Positions 1 through 12,461 are shown, numbered from the stretch's first letter. The stretch is 64,000 bases of DNA from Cranoglanis bouderius (GCA_023630585.1 CM042565.1:14937013-15001012), one strand, 5' to 3'. The notes: a model not told the origin generated them from the letters alone. Numbers and translations are program-made.

Positions 1-560
1 CATTTATAAAGTGTTTATAACGAATTATAATCACCGAACTCCATCTCTTATTATAACCTAAATATCATTCATGACATGTTATAATGCATTCATAAGACAT
101 TATAAACATTGTTCTTTACACATTACTTATGAATCGGCGTTACATTTATGAACTGTTAAAAGAATGCATTATACGTAGTGCTTATAACACGCTATGTCAC
201 CATTGTGTCTTCTCATAATGCACTCAAGTGCTAATATGATGTTATGAACGCTACTTACAGTATAATGCATCATGTTAATAATTCATAATGCATAATAGAG
301 ATGGCTATAAAGCTATAAAGTGTGAAAATGGATTTTCATTAATAATTATGACAGTGTGTGTAATGCCTTATGAATGCATTATAACATGGCATGAATGAGT
401 TCATAGTTTATTATAGGTATGACCTTCATAGAAAGTGTTACTCATGGTTTCTGACAATAATTCAGACGATTTCTTTAAGGTCTATAAAATACTAAACGAA
501 AATTAAAAAAAATGAATAAATCAAATCTGAAAACTTTACTGAAGAGCAGAAATGAAGAGA
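1..560. repeat. AT-rich region with recurring TTATAATG/CATTATAA words
   Basis: The first half-kilobase is AT-rich and keeps repeating short self-complementary words such as TTATAATG, CATTATAA and ATGCATTATAAC on both strands. No open frame of note is present. It could be the remains of a degenerate MITE or satellite; I do not recognise a named family. Confidence 0.4.
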
Positions 561-870
561 AAGAAAATACACCGAACAGCCATAACATTAAAACCACCTG
601 CCTAATATTGTGTAGGTCCCCCTCCCCTTGTGCCACCGAAACAGCTCTGACCCGTCGAGGCATGGACTCCAACAAGACCTCTGAAGGTGTCTTGTAGTAT
701 CTGGCACCGAGACCTTAGCAGCAGATCCTTTAAGTGCTGTAAGTAGTGAGGTGGGGCCTCCATGGATCTGACTTGTTTGTCATCCCACAGACGCTCGATC
801 GGATTGAGATCTGGGGAATCTGGAGGCCGAGTTCAACGCCTTGAACTCTCTGCCGTGTTCCTCAAACCAT
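560..870 (-). mobile_element. Tc1/mariner-type transposase remnant
   Basis: Read on the minus strand, bases near 790-825 encode a PPDSPDLNPIERLW-like stretch, the C-terminal DDE signature of IS630/Tc1/mariner transposases. Further on, the minus frame at 475-675 gives ESMPRRVRAV, the usual transposase C-terminus in fish elements of this group. The N-terminal DNA-binding part, the first catalytic Asp and a clear inverted repeat are missing and the frame is broken, so this is a dead fragment. The next repeat begins within a few bases, suggesting nested or adjacent insertions. Confidence 0.75.
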
Positions 871-930
871 TCGTTTACATTCACGCTTATTTATTTAGCA
901 GATGCTTTTAACTTACAAATGAGGAAATAC
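868..930 (-). repeat. SINE 3'-tail fragment
   Basis: The string around 875-925 (TTTACATTCACGCTTATTTA, then AGCAGATGCTTTTAACTTAC) matches the widespread fish SINE tail normally seen as GTAAGTCRCTYTGGATAAG on the other strand. Related degraded copies occur near 17848-17900 and 33088-33160. The fragment abuts the LINE-like sequence to its right. Confidence 0.5.
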
Positions 931-1036
931 AAGCAAAACGATATATCAAGCGGAGAACTGTTTCCAAACAAACAGTTTGAAGGTTCTGGAAAGGAACCTC
1001 ATGCGTCGCTGAGTAGGCACCACCAGGCGTCGATTG

Positions 1037-1510
1037 TTAGTGATCGCAGGTTGCGTGAGGGAACATAAACCTTAAGGTGAGCATCAAGGCCTTCCTAGAG
1101 GAAGCCAGTGGAGGGAGATGAAGAGGGGTGTGACATGGGTTCTTTTGGGCTGGTTGAAAACAAGGCGTGCTGCTGCATTCTGAATCATCTGAAGGGGAGG
1201 CCCGGGAGTAGTGCGTTGCAATAGTCCGGTTTTGAGATAACAAGCGCCTGGACTAGTAGCCGTGTGGCCTGATCAGTGAGATAGGGTCTGATTTGTACAT
1301 GATGTTGTACAGAATTAACCTACAGGATCATGCAGTTATTGAAATGTGGTCTGTAAAGGTCAAGTGGTCATCAAATGTCACCCTGAGGTTTCCGGCTGTC
1401 CTGGTTGATTTGAGTATGGTTGAGCCAAGCTGTACAGTGTGGTTGTGGTTGATCATTTCTGAACGGTTTCTCAGTGTGGCATATATATGTATATATATAT
1501 GCAATATCAA
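1037..1510 (-). mobile_element. LINE-2-like reverse transcriptase C-terminal fragment
   Basis: On the minus strand, with frame changes, the region reads like the end of a fish L2-clade reverse transcriptase. The frame at 1328-1510 gives VQLGSTILKSTRTAGNLRVTF followed by DDHLTFTDHI, and the frame nearer 1060-1260 gives LQMIQNAAARLVFNQPKR followed by HVTPLFISLHWLP-type residues. These are recognised from family knowledge, not from a search. The copy is 5'-truncated, frame-shifted and has no active-site YXDD segment in the window. Confidence 0.75.
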
Positions 1511-1573
1511 ATCATATTATATTTCATCCCTGGTGGTTCTTCTCTGGGCCAGTGCCTTCACTGAGCTACTCAA

Positions 1574-1611
<38 letters not shown>

Positions 1612-4360
1612 TACACGTACATTATTCATTAGGATTTTCACGAGTGCGTGCAGCTGGAACGAGGCATCAAGTTTGGATGGAGGACCTCAGTGAGGTGAGG
1701 TCAGGAGCTGGAGACAGCGAGAATGACGTCATCGTCCAGTTGATCACCGAGTTGGGTGTTTTTTCACTGGCCAGGTCAGAACAACTCTGATTGTTTAGAT
1801 ATACTTAATGAGGTCAGCGTGTCCTTGACCTTAAGGGTTTGATGAATAGCACCTGACTAAAGCCCTCGTCCTTCCACTGTCTGGAACCGTGTCTCAAAAC
1901 AGAGTAAAAACAGAGCAGGTTGAATCTGTTGAGTTTAAAAAAAAAGCGTGCAGCTTAAACGCATATCAAACTGTCACTTGTATGCTCTGTAGACCACGTT
2001 CAGCTCTGGGCTTGTTCGATACGGATTTTTCCCTCATCGTGATTTTCCATTTGAAAATATCGCGATAAATGATTGAATCGTCCAGAATCTTCATCCTAAA
2101 ACATGCAGGAGAATGAGCAGTTCCACCGTTTCAGCCTTAAGGGAAGTACAAGAGTGCGTAGTAATATTACTATGGAAGTGATTTTGCAGTAACGTGCGAT
2201 AAACATTTCATTTAACGTCCACGTGGCTGCCATTTTCTCTGTCGATGCCGCTCAAGGACGTTTTTAATCACTTTCTAAGTGTCATCATTTGTAAAGTATT
2301 AGATTTGACACTTCGTCGTAGTTCTACTTAAACTGTTTGAATCGACATCTTTGTTCCGTCTGAAATATACAGTGTACGTGTCTAATATTAATCATCTCAA
2401 ACACACACTGCTAGATTTTATTTCGCGTTAATGAACTGAAAATATTCGGGAAAGGGGCGGGCGGAGCCTCCAGGAAGTGTCTGTTATTATTGGAGGGTGC
2501 AGATCATTCCAGATTCATATGTTGATTGGTCATTTTATTGTGGAGAAATAGACTGGCGTACTGTATTTTTGAGTGATCAAGCATAGTCCGATGTTTTTGT
2601 GAAGCTCCAATGCGAAACGCAGGTGATATCATATAATACAGTATCGTGTGAGGAGGATAATATCGCAAGCCTATTCTGACCGATCTAATTTAACCACGCC
2701 CACCTCTACCACTACGATACGCAATATGTTTTTAACCATATTGGGTAAAGTTTGTGCTTTTCACAACATATGATTAGACTTATCTGGCTCATGATATAAG
2801 CCTAACTTCTTGTCTGCAAACGTAATTAGTCCCATGGCAACACGATACGGTGACGCAGGGTTTTTTAGGATACGGGACGTTTCCAATGTTTTAAAAAATC
2901 CCTGTATTAGCGTATCATGTTGCCATATGACTTGCAAGCCCGACAGAGAGATTTTTCACGAGCTCATTATTATTGTTTTTTTTCTGTGAGACTGGGGTGT
3001 GTAAATCCGTGCTGTGATCTGAGAAATATTTCTGTAAACGGACGCCGTAATGGACAAATGAACGTTTCCGTGGGAGCAATTCTGTGTGTGAGTGGTTCAT
3101 TAGGGAGGATTTTATTGCACCGTGTGCATTAAAGTGGTGTGGATTTCAGATTTAAGAAAAAAAAACAAAAAAAAAACAATAAAAACCATAAAAACCAGCA
3201 AGATGGTATCAGGGTTACTATAGGTAGCAAACACTAAAAATAAAGCTACAAAAAACAAACAAACAAACAAAAGAAATCATGAATTAAAAAAAAAAAATGC
3301 TAAAATAGAAAACTACAGCTAAACAAAGTAATGTATTTAAAGTAATTTATTTGTTAAGTAATATGTGTTTTAATCTGTTTATCATCAGGCTTAGACGATG
3401 TGGAGCGTCCGCCGTACGAAACCCTGTGAATGTGTCGTTACTATAGAAACGATCATGCAGCTCTGTACAGTATTATAAAGCCTGTTTATCCCTTTCCACA
3501 TGCATGTTAGCACACGTGATTTGCTTTCTTACTAAATCAGAGCCTCATTTTATTTAAGTTCACTCAAGCATGCACCGTCCCATCAATCCTTTTCACTGAC
3601 GACAGAAAGTTTACAAAGTCACTGATATCATTCATAATCATTGCTTTATAGTAAGTACGGCTCTGACAGCCTCGTGAGCGGGAATCAATCGTCGCTAATC
3701 GTCCCGTCGTGTGTAAAACAGTGATATATCCATGCAATCATCTTACTCGGCTCGCGCGAGATAATGATCTGCCTCGAGAGATTCATGAGCTGTATTTCAA
3801 AATCTCGCAGGGTTCCAGCAAACTCGAACTTACAATAACATTTGTTTTGTATGTTCTTGATGACCATTCTGTGTATTTGTGTGCATTTCTGTCTATGTTC
3901 ATCCTGCGATCACATACGTCTTTCATGATCCCAGTGCTCTGCGTGAAGTGCTTTGCAAAAGTATTCCCCCCCCCCCACACCCCCGCTTAGCACTAATATC
4001 AATAAATCTATAAAGCTCTTCAACTTTATGGATAAACATCAGCTGATTTTATTGTGTTTAACCACGAAGCTGCAGCCGTGCTAATTTACTCTCCTGTACG
4101 CACGGATGTGGAAGGAACGACACTAAAAACCGACTGCCGAATAATAGTCAAGTCTAAAGGGACCGATATCAGACGCTGGAATGACTTTAATTAAACCCTG
4201 AAAAATGATAAACCAAAATGCATTGTAATTACCTTCGGGATTACTTATAATTATTAGTATCATTATTGTTATTTTGTGCATAATTGCTTTCCAGCTATTT
4301 AAGTCTTCGGAGACACATTGAGGACATACATCCATTTATCTGTAGCGGGTCCATCGTAAT
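1511..4360. other. Non-coding stretch, no gene seen
   Basis: No exon-like frame with supporting splice sites or family resemblance is visible. The stretch holds a (CT)n tract at 1577-1607, an imperfect inverted repeat at about 2833-2932, an A-rich patch at 3150-3300 and a short piece near 3435-3500 that resembles the dispersed element seen at 4370. It is probably upstream RGS3 intron or 5' flank. Confidence 0.5.
2833..2932. repeat. Imperfect inverted repeat
   Basis: The left arm from 2833 (ATGGCAACACGATACG, then GCAGGGTTTTTTAGGA) is nearly the reverse complement of the right arm ending at about 2932 (which read backwards gives ATGGCAACATGATACG, then ACAGGGATTTTTTA). The arms are about 40 bases with a loop of about 20. 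It may be a small palindromic transposon or a hairpin. Confidence 0.55.
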
Positions 4361-4369
4361 ACAAGTCTT

Positions 4370-4456
4370 CATGAATGAGCTGTTACTACAGAAACGATGA
4401 CGTATTAAAGAACACATTAATATAAACCTGTGATTTGCGGCTGTCAGAGCTGCTGT

Positions 4457-4554
<98 letters not shown>

Positions 4555-4600
4555 ATGACCAATCAGAATCCAGAATTCAACAGCACTCTGGTATAAGTAG
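4370..4600 (+). repeat. Dispersed MITE-like family A, interrupted by (AT)n
   Basis: The left part (ACAGAAACGATGACGTATTA, then ATATAAACCTGTGATT) and right part (GACCAATCAGAATCCAGAAT, then CAACAGCACTCTGGTATA) recur at about 38540-38700 and 42040-42200 on this strand. In reverse they recur at about 13550-13750 and 32780-32880. In this copy an 84-base (AT)n tract separates the two parts. It is non-coding and looks like a non-autonomous DNA transposon family. Confidence 0.6.
4462..4545. repeat. (AT)n microsatellite, about 84 bp
   Basis: This is an uninterrupted alternating AT tract inside the dispersed element at 4370-4600. Such tracts can extrude cruciforms and are often length-variable. Confidence 0.95.
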
Positions 4601-6100
4601 GAATAAAGCCCACTGGTGCATGCTTATGATCTTGGGCTTCATAAATAAACGTTTGACGAGTGTTTCAGCAGGAATATCATTCTGATGAGTGGTGTATGTA
4701 AGTGACCTTTGACGTCTGTACATTCGATTTCTTCTCCAACTGCTTAGCATGTCTGCTATTATTATCCGATTCAAGGGCCTGTTAGTGGAACAATATGTCG
4801 TCGGTAAGGTATCGACGTCATGCCGATGAACCACCTTATGGTCTGAATGTGTGATGTAGTGTGTCATAATCTCACTAATAAATTCCCAATCAGATATTCT
4901 TAGTGAACCTTTGCTTCTGTCCATTTAAGCTACATTTCTATCCAAGAGTTTTTTTTTTTTTTTTTAAGAAAATTGCTTTAGCACTTCAAAATATTCATTG
5001 ATTTAGAAGATTTTTTTTTTCAGTTGAACTTTAGTCGATACCTGAAATGATACTAAGAACAAAAAATGGAAACTTTTATGATGGGAGAAATAAAGCATTC
5101 ATGCATACATTTGACAGAATCTCCCTTAAAAAAAAAAAAAAAAAAACCTAATTAAACAGCATGGTGGAGAGGTTCAGCTGGACCGAGATCGTTTCTCTGT
5201 CTCGTTCGAGAAAATAATTTAACGTCAATATGTGATGGGAAACAGCAAAGGAATGCTGCCACTTATTCAGCACTTACACAAAGACATGGCCAAGAAAGGT
5301 AACAAGAAGCCACTTTACCTCCCCCTGTGATTCCACTATAGATGCACCAAGACACTGATTTAGGAGTACTTGCATTCTTTATTGCTGGAATGAATTCAAA
5401 TCAGCGCTTATATCATCCAGCTCACCAAATTCTGTCTGTGCTACTCAGCAAAAGTTTGAGCTTCAGACTCCAGAGTGCATGATGTGTCTGTAAACGGTTG
5501 GAAGATCTGGCTGGTGGCCTGATTTCTCGTTTTACCCTTCGAGGAGGCTAAGAGGCCAAATTAGAATGAAACGACTGGCTCGCAGTAAGAGGAGGCTTCC
5601 AGTTCAGTTGGAGAAATGGGTTCCCATGTTGAGTCCAGCTCATCTCAGGGCCACCGTCACCTCTGGCTCGTTCATTAGGGATCTAAATCTACATCTGGAT
5701 TTCTTTAAAGCTGATTTGGGCCTCATTGAATTTTGTAAAGTTGTGTGTACATGTTTTTGTAAAAAAAAAAAAAAAAGAAAAAAAAGAAAGAGAAAAAAAG
5801 AAAAAGAAAACCCCAGTAAATGCTTTCTTGGAAAGTTCAAGCTTTCTAAAAATGTTCTATTTACTGTATGATTCTACATAGAACGTTTAAGTGTTTTGCC
5901 ACTTGGACAAACCAAATAATACAAACCATGGACAAACCATGCGTTGCTTTACTTTTAATCTTTTCTGAAACCATTTGTTGAACCTTTAAATGTTCTGCCA
6001 GTTGGACAAACCTAATAACTCTTTACGGTAGAAAATTTACAATGTTTAAGGCTTCTCTGGTTGTCCCTGTGGTGGAAATCTTAAACGTTCTATGTAGAAC
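4601..6100. other. Non-coding stretch, no gene seen
   Basis: Several short A/T homopolymers and an A/G-rich patch at 5761-5810 are present. A frame at 4577-4924 on the minus strand has no homology I recognise and no coding-like composition. No gene is called. Confidence 0.45.
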
Positions 6101-7052
6101 TCTTCAATACCAGAAAGTCTTTCAAGTAGAACACTTTTAGAAGGCTAAGAAACCTTAATTATCTAATGAACCCTTGAAGAAAATCTTGAAGATCTTTTTT
6201 TTTTTAGTACCTAGAACTTATCAGGTGTTTAAAATGTACTGTAGCTAAACCATCTTGGTACTTGGTACTCTTAAACAAAGGAATCCTTCAAAGGTTCTTT
6301 ATGTTTCACTGGATAGTAGTTTCCCAAAAGAATTTTATCTGCAACTGTTTTTGATAGGAAAACGCTTTGTTGTAGGGTTCTACAAAGATGAGAGGAACAA
6401 CCAGGCAAAAATTTCAGTACCAGATAAAAGCCAATCAGTGGTAAAGTGCAAAGAGATTTTGTGGTAAATCACTGACAATTATACGAATTGAAGCTGATCA
6501 GGATCAGCTGATCACATTAGCAGACCTGCCCACCTTTACGCAGTTTGTGTAGGAACTCCACATTTTAATGTTGGGGTATGCTAATTACGCTAATTATTTA
6601 TCACTCAAAACATGGAAAAAGAGCAGTCTTTTTTTTTATTTGCCCAAAAATGAGCCAATCAACATATGAATCTGGAATGACTGACAGTTGCGTAGGTGTT
6701 TTGAACTCTCCGATATTGACTGCTGCCTTGGAAACCCCGCCCCCTTTCCCCCATCTTACATTAGTTATCTCGGGTCTCCTCTCGATTTTCCCGCTTGAAA
6801 GATGCACCCATGGAGATGGAGAATGTTTTGAGTTCATTAATAAATTAATGAAATAAAATCCATCTTATTGAGTCACTTCACAACTTCTAAATGCATGTTC
6901 TGCTACTGGGACAAACCAAAGAACCCATGCGTCCGATTCGAATCCGAACTCCGTGTCATCATTCTTCACGTCTTTATTAATTATTTGCACAAACTTCACT
7001 CCAGCGTCCTTCGTCAGCAAAAGTCTATTTGTCTGCTTTTACCATTTACTTT

Positions 7053-7056
<4 letters not shown>

Positions 7057-7096
<40 letters not shown>
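7057..7096. repeat. (CT)n microsatellite
   Basis: This is an uninterrupted CT tract of about 40 bases. It falls between units of the GAACC-type array. Confidence 0.95.
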
Positions 7097-7099
<3 letters not shown>

Positions 7100-8029
7100 T
7101 CCACTCATCCCTTCTCTCATCTCTCCCTCCCTTCTCCTGTTATCTTATCTCGGCAAGAGCGCCGTTTCTTTACACCTGAATCATGCATGACCTTTTAGCT
7201 CTCAGCACATTTTCCCGCTCTTTCTGAGAAAGCCTTTTCCACTCGTCCGCTTCTCTTATGTTCTCGGCACATACTGTACGTGTTTCCTTCCACCGCAGGG
7301 AGCCTCCGGAATATTTTCTGATTTAAAAAAAAAAAAAAAAAAAGGAAACCATTCGTTGTAAGATTCTACATAGAACCATTAAGGGTTCTGCCCGAATAAA
7401 CAAACCAAAGAACCATTTCAGTGAGGAAAATTTAGAACCCTTAAATGTGTCTCTCTACCAGAAAGGGTTTCTAAGTAGAACCATTTTTTTGGACATAAGA
7501 ACCCTTCATTATCCAGTGAATTCTCAAAGTACTATTAAAGAACCTATTTTTCTAAGACTATATACGTATAACAGTATATAGTGACCAGAAAGGGGTCCAA
7601 TCATTTTATGGGGCCTGAAGGGGCCTTAATTATCCAGTGGACCCTTAAAGAACATTGGAGAGCCAAGAAGGTGCATTTAGCTACAGTTTAAACTCATCAC
7701 AGGTTCTAGGTGTCGACATTATTCGTTTTTTTTTTTCTTGTTGTTGTTGTTGTCCCTCTTTGCTAACCTTTAAAGGTGTCTCTCTATCAGAAAGTTTTCC
7801 AAGTAGGACCATTTTGTTTTGGAAATAAGGACCTTAATTATCCAATGAATTCTAAAGCATTATTAAAGAACCTCTTTTTTAAGAGTGTGCTGTATATAAA
7901 CACAAATATTGATCAGAAAGTGTGCCAACCTTTTTAGGAGACTAAGAACCCTTAATTATCCAATGGACCCTTAAAGATCCCTTAAAGAACCAACTAAGAG
8001 AGTTTTTCTAGTTGGTAGTTGGTAAATTA

Positions 8030-8221
8030 TGTAATTGTATAAATAATTGGTAAATTATGCACTTCCTGGTCATGTGGCATGGCATTTTTTTGCTTATGTC
8101 AAAGTTAAAGCCCCCATTTTCCAGTTACATAGGAAAATAGTAGTTTTGTATTATTGCCTATCAAAAAATTGGAGATAAATTAATTGTTGCCATATGGCAA
8201 CACCGTGCAGTAAAGAGTTAA
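8030..8221 (-). mobile_element. Internally deleted piggyBac-like MITE (copy 2)
   Basis: Read on the minus strand from 8221, this copy begins TTAACTCTTTACTGCACGG and carries the 16-base palindrome GTTGCCATATGGCAAC at 8186-8201. It then follows the element at 40691 nearly base for base through CACATGACCAGGAAGTGC. After that it jumps to AATTTACCAACTAC, which in the longer copy lies at the far end, so the middle has been deleted. The distal boundary is unclear. Confidence 0.65.
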
Positions 8222-8422
8222 AGATGCTTGAATTGTCTTTCTTGGGGAACCCATACAGGTTTTACGTAGAACCCTACAACAGAGTGTTGCTCCATTAGAA
8301 AGGGTTACAAGTAGAATCCTTTTAGGAATTTAGGAACCCTTAATTATCACACGAACCATTTTTGTTGTGATAGGAGAACGCTTTCTTGTAGGGTTCTGTG
8401 TAGAGGATTTCCTCAGGGGGAC

Positions 8423-8423
<1 letters not shown>

Positions 8424-8495
<72 letters not shown>
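8424..8495. repeat. (AAT)n microsatellite
   Basis: About 24 uninterrupted AAT triplets follow the last unit of the GAACC-type array. Confidence 0.95.
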
Positions 8496-8496
<1 letters not shown>

Positions 8497-8499
8497 TAA

Positions 8500-9600
8500 C
8501 ACATTATGACTGTATTAGGGAATGATTGTTTAGAGCTGCTAATTCGTTTTGTTGATGCTGCACAACCTTAGATGTAACTATAAATGGATAAAAAGTACAT
8601 CAGTCTTCAATTGATAGAAATTTGCAGTTGTTGGATGTGGTATAAGAGGAATAGCACACACCTCTGGACGTGCTGATATAGAAAAACAATGAACTTTATA
8701 GAGTCGTAACAGGAGATTTGCTTCATTACATGATACGTATATAAGTATGACTTTTTCTCTCATTCAGCTCTAGTATGATGTTTGAGGTTAGAAATCCTTT
8801 CATCCTGAAAAACCCAAGTTCACCCACTTCCTTTTTTTTCCTTCCGATTTACAGTCTTTGTGTGTGTTTTGTGTGTGTGTGTGTGAATTGAAAGCAGCGT
8901 CCCCACACCACAGCTTAGCGCTGCGCAATAACGATTATTACTCACAAACGATCGTTGTTCCCGGATAGTTTTCGAGCTTTCGGGCTGCGCCTCTCACGTG
9001 TCTCTGTATATCGATCGGTTTAGCGTGGCGATCGATAGCGCTTCTCTCATCTCATTATGTGTTTGCTGTCTCGTGAATGAGATTGATATCAAGCGGCATT
9101 GCAGGAAGGCTTTGTGCTCACACGGTTACTTTTAGGCAGACTAAAGCGTGAAGTTTTGGAGTAGATAAAGAAAAAAAAGAAAGAAGCTTTAGGGCTTATG
9201 GTGGTGCAACAAGGTTACGTTCGACCACAGGCTCAACCGATGTATCAATTACTCCAAAACTCTGTTAGGGGATACGCCTGTTGTTGTTGTGGAGTTGCTG
9301 CAGGAACATTCATTGTAGTTAATTGATGTAATTGATGTAAAAAGGATTTAGGCCTTATTTGCTTTTCCAGCATGGCAGCATTAAAGCAAAAAAAAATTAA
9401 AAAAAACATCGAGCGTATCAGTATTAAATGTAACTATTTAGAAATTAAAAACATCAATCATTAGCAAGTTGCTGTAGTATAAGAGGAATAACACACTTTT
9501 CGATGCGCTGTGCTATAAGAAAGAAATCAACTTTGGCGTGGCACCAGTCAGTGGCTTCATCACATCATCCTGTCTTTGATTATTTTCCTATACCAACAAA
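8500..9600 (-). repeat. Two fragments of dispersed family B
   Basis: Segments around 8600-8710 and 9410-9560 share the string GTATAAGAGGAATARCACAC preceded by a TGCWGT-type stretch. In reverse orientation the same family is seen near 38185-38300 and 40560-40690 (GTTGATTATTTTCCTATAA, GTGTTTTATTCCT), and another forward copy lies near 13790-13940. It is non-coding, with no intact ends found. Confidence 0.5.
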
Positions 9601-11980
9601 ACACATGGTTTTATTCCTTACATTTTGGTTTAAATATCTTTTATTGACGTGTTGGTCTATTTCCATGTAACGGTTTCCTACGTTACCCACAATGCCATGC
9701 TGATAGTGGTGCAGTGGGATTTAGGACTTGTTTCATCTCTACCTAAAGAGAGCAATGCGGCGGCGCTTTAGTCCTTTAGTCTGCCACTCTGACCTCATCA
9801 TCTGTACACTCTGCTCAAACAGCTTACCTACCAAAGCTTCAAGGTTCATGTTAATAGCTGAGCTGGGTCTCTGCTCTAACTGTCATGTAGCTGCATTGCA
9901 TTCTGGGACTTTGAATCCAATGCTTGCTTCAACGTCTCCACTGCTTCTTCTCGTTGATTATGTTTGAGATTTTTTTTTGTTCTCCAATTAACTCCATTGT
10001 AACTGTGCTAGCAACAACAACCAAGAATCATTTTTAATGTTTTTTCAGGACGCAGTTTTCGTTTAACAATATCAGATGTTTGTGTGATGACGTGTGTTGC
10101 GATTCTTCCTCATCTCTAGCTCAATAACCGCTAGCATATCAACATCATCATCATCATCATCAGATCAGTTTATCCCTCATTCATCTCCCTCTATATGTTT
10201 CCTTGGCCCAGTTTCAGGAAATCTGGTTCCTCTTTGTCATTCCTGTTAAAACAGTACGCTTAGGTCATCAGTTCCATAAAACGCTGTTTGTATTGAAGGG
10301 CGTTTAGAGAAGCGAGCCATAAACCTGCTAGATGAAGTCATCTCTTGACAAACGCATTTACGCACGAGGACGAAATCGCAGCTGTCAAAGCACCTTGTAA
10401 TTGTAATGCTTTCTAGGTTGAGTTTTTTTTTTTTTCCCCCCACATAGCCGAAAATGATTTATGGCATTTCAGACGTTTTTCATCTTTATGAATAAAATAA
10501 AAAAGGGACTTTCTTAAATTTACGAGGTTCAGCTTTGAATGCTAGCGTGTACTTCATCACTTCATCATATGATCCCAGACCCCAGGGCTCTAGAGGCTGA
10601 AAGCCTCTAGAGAGTCATCTGAGAGTCATCTTCAAACGATTCCATGTCCTGACCTTCTTTGCGCTTTATTATGGAGTGTAAAAAAAAAAACCCCGGATGC
10701 ACGACGAAGATCCTGCTCCAGGCTATGGATCAAATGACTTGTAGAATTTATATAACTCTTTGTGACTCATCTTCCCGTACAGAAAAGAGGCACATTATTA
10801 TTATTATTATTATTTTTTTTTTTACATGATATTGCTACGAGATTCATTTATTTTCGTGATTTCTTTTCCACATATGATTTTTTTTTTTACTTCTTTATTT
10901 ATTTATATTTTCTGACATGCTTCATTTAGTATTTGAGCATCAGATATGTTACACGAGTGCTTTTATTTATCACATATTTGCATGTGCACTTTTAAGGCAT
11001 AACATGTCGAAACACATTTTCATTTTTTTTTTTCTCTTCACAAATTACTCACGTAATCACGTGTACGCGATTTTTCCGTACGTGATCCTGTGAACTGTAA
11101 AATCTTACAAGACAGCAGACATTGCTTTTGCTGTTTATTTACGGAGTCATGTTATCCCATTTACTATTTAAAGACCCAGTGCTGCTGTTCCCTACAAAAT
11201 CCAGAACAAATTAATGAAGCACAGGGGACAGAGCCTGAGGTGTTCCAGCTCGTGAGGAATGACAGGACGTTCTAAAGAGCACACACTCCTCACTGGGATA
11301 TTTGAGAAACGAAAGCCAGGAACGGAAATGACTAATGGTTGGTTTCGTTGGTCTGCCCTCAGCTTTTTGAAACGTGAATCCTGCAAAGTGCTTTGCAATC
11401 CAATCACTCCACCATCCAGCCTTAATGGACAATCATTAAACATCATTAAACTGCCATGTATGTTGTAATGTTAGAATCAATATCAATTCATTTTCATTCA
11501 TAATGTTGCATCACCTGAGCTCTGAATGTCCGTGTGGCCGATACCGATTCAATACTGATTTCAAAACATTACGGCTGGTGTAAAGATGCAAATAACTTTT
11601 GCCGTTATTTATCCGTTCAGCTAATAATGTGATGGGAATTGATCTTGACTGGAGTGTTTGTCCTTGCACGAAATGGAAAATAAACTGTAAACCAATGTTA
11701 CAAATGTTACAATGTTACAGCAGGTGTAAAAAAAAACCAAACAAAACCACTATTTCGCTTGAAAATATGGAAAAATATCCCAAAAAATCCAAATCCGATA
11801 CCGATCCGGATCCGTAATGCTCACTTGCAGGGTTGTACGGGTTTTACTATTTAACCAGTGTTTCAAAATAGTAGTTGACTAGTCGTCTTTTTTCTACCAG
11901 TAGTTAAAGGTGAAACTGATAGGAGGTCACTATTTTAAAGGCGGTTAAATACTGATAAACAACAGCAAGAATGCATCAAA
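9600..11980. other. Non-coding stretch, no gene seen
   Basis: Short frames here (for example 11090-11275 and 11192-11446) overlap on both strands and show no recognisable family or splice context. There are (TCA)n at 10147-10165, T-rich patches at 10800-11040, and a short perfect hairpin at about 10590-10612 (CTCTAGAGGCTGAAAGCCTCTAGAG, shown here as arms CTCTAGAGGCT/AGCCTCTAGAG around a short loop). Confidence 0.4.
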
Positions 11981-11984
11981 CCTC

Positions 11985-12400
11985 ACTTTCAATTCAATTC
12001 ACTTTTATTTGTATAGCGCTTTTAACAATAGACATTGTCACGAAGCAGCTTTCTGGAAATATATTAATTTTAAGCTTATAAATGTATCCCCAATGAGCAA
12101 ACCAGAGGCGACTGTGACAAGGAAAAACTCCCTGAGATGATATGAGGAAAAAAAACCTTGACTCAAAAGGGAACCCATCCTCATCTGGGTGACACCAGAT
12201 AGTGCGATCATAAATAAATCCCTTCTATAAATGTGTACTACATGGTCATAGTGCATTTGTGTGACCGGGAAATTCATTATAGATTTCACAAGAAGTCTAT
12301 TTTGTTGACGTTATTAACTGTTCACTGATGGAGACTTGAGCAAAACTGTTGGTGGCAATTGGAGTCCAAAGCCATCTTCATGGTTTTTAAGTGGTGATTT
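11985..12400 (-). mobile_element. LINE/SINE 3'-end repeat with AGCGCTATA tail
   Basis: On the minus strand the element ends AAAAGCGCTATACAAATAAA followed by TTGAATTGAA repeats, a tail type known from many fish retroposons. The body contains ACTCCCTGAGATGATATGAGG and CCCATCCTCATCTGGGTGAC on the plus strand, both very common in teleost genomes. No coding potential is left. The same AGCGCTATA tail closes the 5S-derived SINE at 21890. Confidence 0.65.
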
Positions 12401-12461
12401 CCAAGTAGGGCATAAATAGGGTCAGGATCACCGGTGTTTCAGTAGTAGCACGTGTAGCTCG

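Larger units (their letters stand above)
6100..8410 (+). repeat. Degenerate array of AGAACCCTTAATTATCCA units
   Basis: A unit runs from CAGAAAGGGTTnCAAGTAGA to TAAGAACCCTTAATTATCCA and on to ACCCTTAAAGAACC. It is seen near 6107-6190, 7450-7560, 7580-7660, 7783-7870, 7911-8000 and 8290-8370. The four central units lie about 115-210 bases apart; unique DNA and a (CT)n tract separate the first. A related piece lies near 39930-40025. No open frame is conserved across units. I take it as a diverged tandem or transposon-derived repeat common in fish. Confidence 0.6.

Noticed and set aside
1293..1790. 165-codon plus-strand ORF
   Set aside because: It reads the wrong strand of a LINE-2-like fragment and then a (CT)n tract.
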